Origin: CBDBZX01 sp965213645
Lineage (GTDB): Bacteria > Deinococcota > Deinococci > Deinococcales > Trueperaceae
Direction of reading: 5' to 3'
Length of the DNA: 64,000 nt
Assembly: GCA_965213645.1 (NCBI GenBank)
Contig: CBDBZX010000002.1
Span: forward strand, 1,612,001 to 1,676,000
In this document: positions 63,803 through 64,000 of the stretch, piece by piece
Layout of the letters: every line of letters begins with the position of its first letter
Numbering within the stretch: the stretch's first letter is position 1
Program-made: the position numbers and the translations under genes
The notes under the pieces: generated by a model
Told to the model about the DNA's origin: nothing
Databases searched by the model: none
The model's input: the letters and a program-made list of their open reading frames with translations, nothing else

Positions 63803-64000
63803 TTAAGAAGCGAGCCGCCGCAACGCCGCCGCCAAGACCTGCACCCCCGCCGCGATGTCTTCGGGCTGGCTGTACTCGTCCGGGCGGTGGCTCACGCCGT
63901 CCTTGCTCGGAATGAAGATCATTCCGACCGGGCAGAGGCGGGCCATAAAGAGCGTGTCATGGTAGGCGCGGCTGACGAGCTGCATACTTTCTAGCGAGAG
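63803..64000 (-). CDS. M20 family Zn-dependent amidohydrolase, C-terminal part
   Basis: Frame is open from the window edge: SLESMQLVSRAYHDTLFMARLCPVGMIFIPSKDGVSHRPDEYSQPEDIAAGVQVLAAAL, stop at 63803. The conserved YHDT, FIPSKDGVSHRPDE and EDI are the end of hydantoinase/carbamoylase or allantoate amidohydrolase family enzymes. The 5' part lies outside. Confidence 0.85.
   Translation of the reverse strand, partial: LSLESMQLVSRAYHDTLFMARLCPVGMIFIPSKDGVSHRPDEYSQPEDIAAGVQVLAAALRRLAS

Overview
The window (roughly 57-60% GC, no rRNA) looks like a chromosome segment of a Deinococcota-type bacterium, possibly a Truepera relative. This is an inference from gene content and from promoter style. At least 17 genes have a -10 hexamer only 5-8 nt before the start codon and no ribosome binding site, which indicates leaderless mRNAs as known in Deinococcus. 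The palindrome CTCGAG is also strikingly common (about 95 copies by hand count, about 20 expected from composition).

Layout. 1-9 kb: an SDR oxidoreductase, a cysteine-desulfurase-like PLP enzyme, a secreted alkaline phosphatase, then a secreted CPFC protein, a LolD/MacB-type ATPase, an FtsX permease with an inserted acidic/His domain, and a TlpA-type thioredoxin (a candidate metal-handling system, interrupted by a UPF0303 gene). 9-10.3 kb: thiolase. 10.3-21.2 kb: a siderophore-iron uptake locus with a broken Fur-family regulator, a nitroreductase, four tandem substrate-binding proteins, a sucrase/ferredoxin-like protein, two FecCD permeases and an ATPase. Both of its transcription units carry the same 22-bp upstream element and a TTGACACTCG promoter. 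21.5-22.5 kb: a complete IS630-type element with a -1 frameshift site.

22.6-28.3 kb: a gluconolactonase gene and a strongly decayed catabolic island (fragments of a sugar-binding protein, permease, fumarylacetoacetase-family hydrolase and haloalkane dehalogenase fused together, plus a TetR gene split by a small repeat element), then a Baeyer-Villiger monooxygenase and an SDR facing a second TetR regulator across a perfect palindromic operator. 28.6-40.4 kb: GNAT, holin-like, M48 peptidase/DUF898, HTTM membrane protein, a GDP-mannose/UDP-glucose dehydrogenase, an IscA/ErpA-type protein, a glycosyltransferase and tRNA-Trp.

40.8-45.2 kb: a frameshifted Type ISP/IIG-like restriction-modification gene interrupted by a DUF2281/MazF-type toxin-antitoxin pair. 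45.2-64 kb: sensor kinase, HMG-CoA lyase, NrnA-type DHH phosphoesterase, HtrA-type protease, tRNA-Ile, two tandem App1-type phosphatases, IspH, a dead hicBA remnant, K+ channel, LtrA, a NarL-type two-component system, LepA, an alpha/beta hydrolase and the end of an M20-type hydrolase.

Several lesions are single-base indels, some of them in short homopolymers, so assembly error is a live alternative to true pseudogenes in those places.
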